Shown: positions 15,843 through 16,268 of the stretch, piece after piece | Layout: every line of letters starts with the position of its first letter | How positions within the stretch are numbered: the first letter of the stretch is position 1 | Origin: JAVBLD01 sp031553705 | GTDB taxonomy: Bacteria > Bacteroidota > Bacteroidia > Bacteroidales > Marinifilaceae | NCBI GenBank assembly: GCA_031553705.1 | Contig: JAVBLD010000039.1 | Coordinates: 1 to 16,268 of the forward strand | DNA length: 16,268 nt | Direction of reading: 5' to 3' | Position numbers and translations under genes: made by a program | The notes under the pieces: model-generated | What the model was told of the DNA's origin: nothing | The model's input: only the letters and a program-made list of their open reading frames with translations | Database searches by the model: none

Positions 15843-15872
15843 CAAATATAAGTACGATTTTGTTAAAAACAA
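15843..15872 (-). promoter_or_regulatory. Bacteroidetes-type promoter of the regulator and hexuronate block
   Basis: On the minus strand TTG (15872-15870), a 19-base spacer and TATATTTG (15850-15843) match the Bacteroidetes consensus TTTG-N19-21-TAnnTTTG, with ATTG in place of TTTG. The spacer overlaps an imperfect inverted repeat (CGATTTT at 15855-15861 and AAAATCG at 15875-15881). It should drive lacI and, given the short gaps behind it and no visible terminator, probably the following genes. Confidence 0.75.
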
Positions 15873-15881
15873 TAAAAATCG
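15855..15881. repeat. Inverted repeat overlapping the promoter spacer
   Basis: CGATTTT (15855-15861) and AAAATCG (15875-15881) are exact inverted 7-mers 13 bases apart, spanning the -33 element of the regulator promoter. It could be a second protein site; the arms are A+T rich, so the call is tentative. Confidence 0.4.
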
Positions 15882-15972
15882 ACTTTTTTTTACCGATTAA
15901 ATGCCTACTGCATGGAAAAGACTATGGATTACGGAGTCGGCAAATTTTACACATCCTGATAAACATTCTACC

Positions 15973-15989
15973 GATATTTGCAAAATATC
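15973..15989. repeat. 7-bp palindrome upstream of the regulator promoter
   Basis: GATATTT and AAATATC are exact inverted arms around GCA. It lies about 100 bases upstream of the regulator's -33 element, too far to act as a simple promoter-blocking operator, but possible as an activator or looping site. A chance occurrence in A+T rich sequence is also plausible. Confidence 0.4.
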
Positions 15990-16220
15990 AGAAATAGAAA
16001 AGTAAGTTATTGAAAATCAGAATGTGCGCGTAGTTTGTTTGGCAAGGCGGTTACGGATAAGTTACAGTTAAGTAACTATAAACCACAATGTTTTGCACTA
16101 CTTCAAATAACTTAATACAAAGATACAAAAAGCCCTCGGATAAATGGCAATATTAGGAGAAATAGAGATAAGTATTTGGTAATTAGGTTTGTTTAGCGTC
16201 GTTTTGCTATGTTCTTCTTA

Positions 16221-16266
16221 GGGCTAAAATGGAAGAATAAAGCGTAGTTAAGCGAGAGTTTAGCCC
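16221..16266. repeat. Inverted repeat at the right edge
   Basis: GGGCTAAA (16221-16228) and TTTAGCCC (16259-16266) are exact inverted 8-mers with a 30-base loop that contains two AAGCG copies. It may be a hairpin or the end of a repeated or mobile sequence that continues beyond the window. Confidence 0.5.
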
Positions 16267-16268
16267 CT

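Larger units (their letters stand above)
15882..16268. other. Gene-free region upstream of the regulator with short palindromes
   Basis: No coding sequence is supportable in these 387 bases; all frames are broken by stops. Visible structure: GATATTTgcaAAATATC (15973-15989), AGTTAC...GTAACT (16060-16077), a minus-strand -7-like TATCTTTG at 16125-16118, and an inverted repeat GGGCTAAA (16221-16228) with TTTAGCCC (16259-16266) at the very edge. The origin is unclear; the composition suggests a dispersed intergenic or IS-flank sequence. Confidence 0.5.

Noticed and set aside
15901..16005. 34-codon open frame on plus upstream of the regulator
   Set aside because: A stop codon lies directly before the ATG, there is no ribosome-binding or promoter signal, and a run of this length is expected by chance.
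16221..16268. tmRNA-like or small-RNA end at the right edge (GGGGCT on minus)
   Set aside because: Only the first few bases resemble a tmRNA 5' end; the tag-reading region and tRNA-like domain sequences do not follow.

Overview
The window looks like a chromosomal piece from a Bacteroidales bacterium (Bacteroides, Parabacteroides, Dysgonomonas or a relative; the genus cannot be fixed from the sequence alone). The evidence is the kind of proteins encoded, AT-rich leaders without strong Shine-Dalgarno sequences, and promoter elements of the Bacteroidetes type (TAnnTTTG at -7), the clearest of which lies upstream of the LacI-type regulator with a TTG element 19 bp further upstream. No rRNA, tRNA, CRISPR array or complete mobile element was seen.

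Layout, left to right. (1) 1-442, minus strand: the first 100 codons of an aldo/keto reductase run directly into an internal piece of an IS21-family IstA transposase, which continues off the left edge. The join sits in a short stretch that fits both reading frames, so it is either an IS-linked deletion or an assembly chimera. (2) 540-1820, minus: an anaerobic sulfatase-maturating radical SAM enzyme. (3) 1885-4041, minus: an EF-G paralogue (EF-G2 type) whose GTPase motifs are altered at key residues, including loss of the catalytic histidine. It is separated from the radical SAM gene by an intrinsic terminator. (4) 4349-5053, plus: a membrane zinc metallopeptidase of the YugP type. A strong bidirectional terminator at 5075-5106 separates it from the genes on the right. 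(5) 5118-15820, minus: ten consecutive same-strand genes for hexuronate catabolism. (6) 15821-16268: a gene-free region with the regulator's promoter and operator, then several short palindromes up to the right edge.

The ten-gene block, in transcription order, is: LacI-family regulator, kduI, a DUF4861 lipoprotein, kdgK, a KduD/gluconate-5-dehydrogenase-like SDR, KDPG aldolase, a hexuronate MFS transporter, an SDR-type D-mannonate oxidoreductase, uxuA and uxaC. Two routes meet here. Glucuronate enters through the transporter and goes through UxaC, the SDR oxidoreductase and UxuA to 2-keto-3-deoxygluconate (KDG). Unsaturated uronates released by polysaccharide lyases go through KduI and the KduD-like SDR to the same KDG. 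KdgK then phosphorylates KDG and the aldolase splits it to pyruvate and glyceraldehyde-3-phosphate. The altronate branch for galacturonate (uxaB, uxaA) and all polysaccharide-cleaving enzymes are absent from the window. The DUF4861 lipoprotein is the only exported member of the block and the only one without a clear role.

The most useful leads are the degenerate G domain of the EF-G paralogue, the DUF4861 lipoprotein inside a core catabolic operon, the operator TGCAATCGGTTGCA placed directly on the regulator's own promoter, an 11-base G tract inside the KduD-like gene, and the aldo/keto reductase-IstA join at the left edge.
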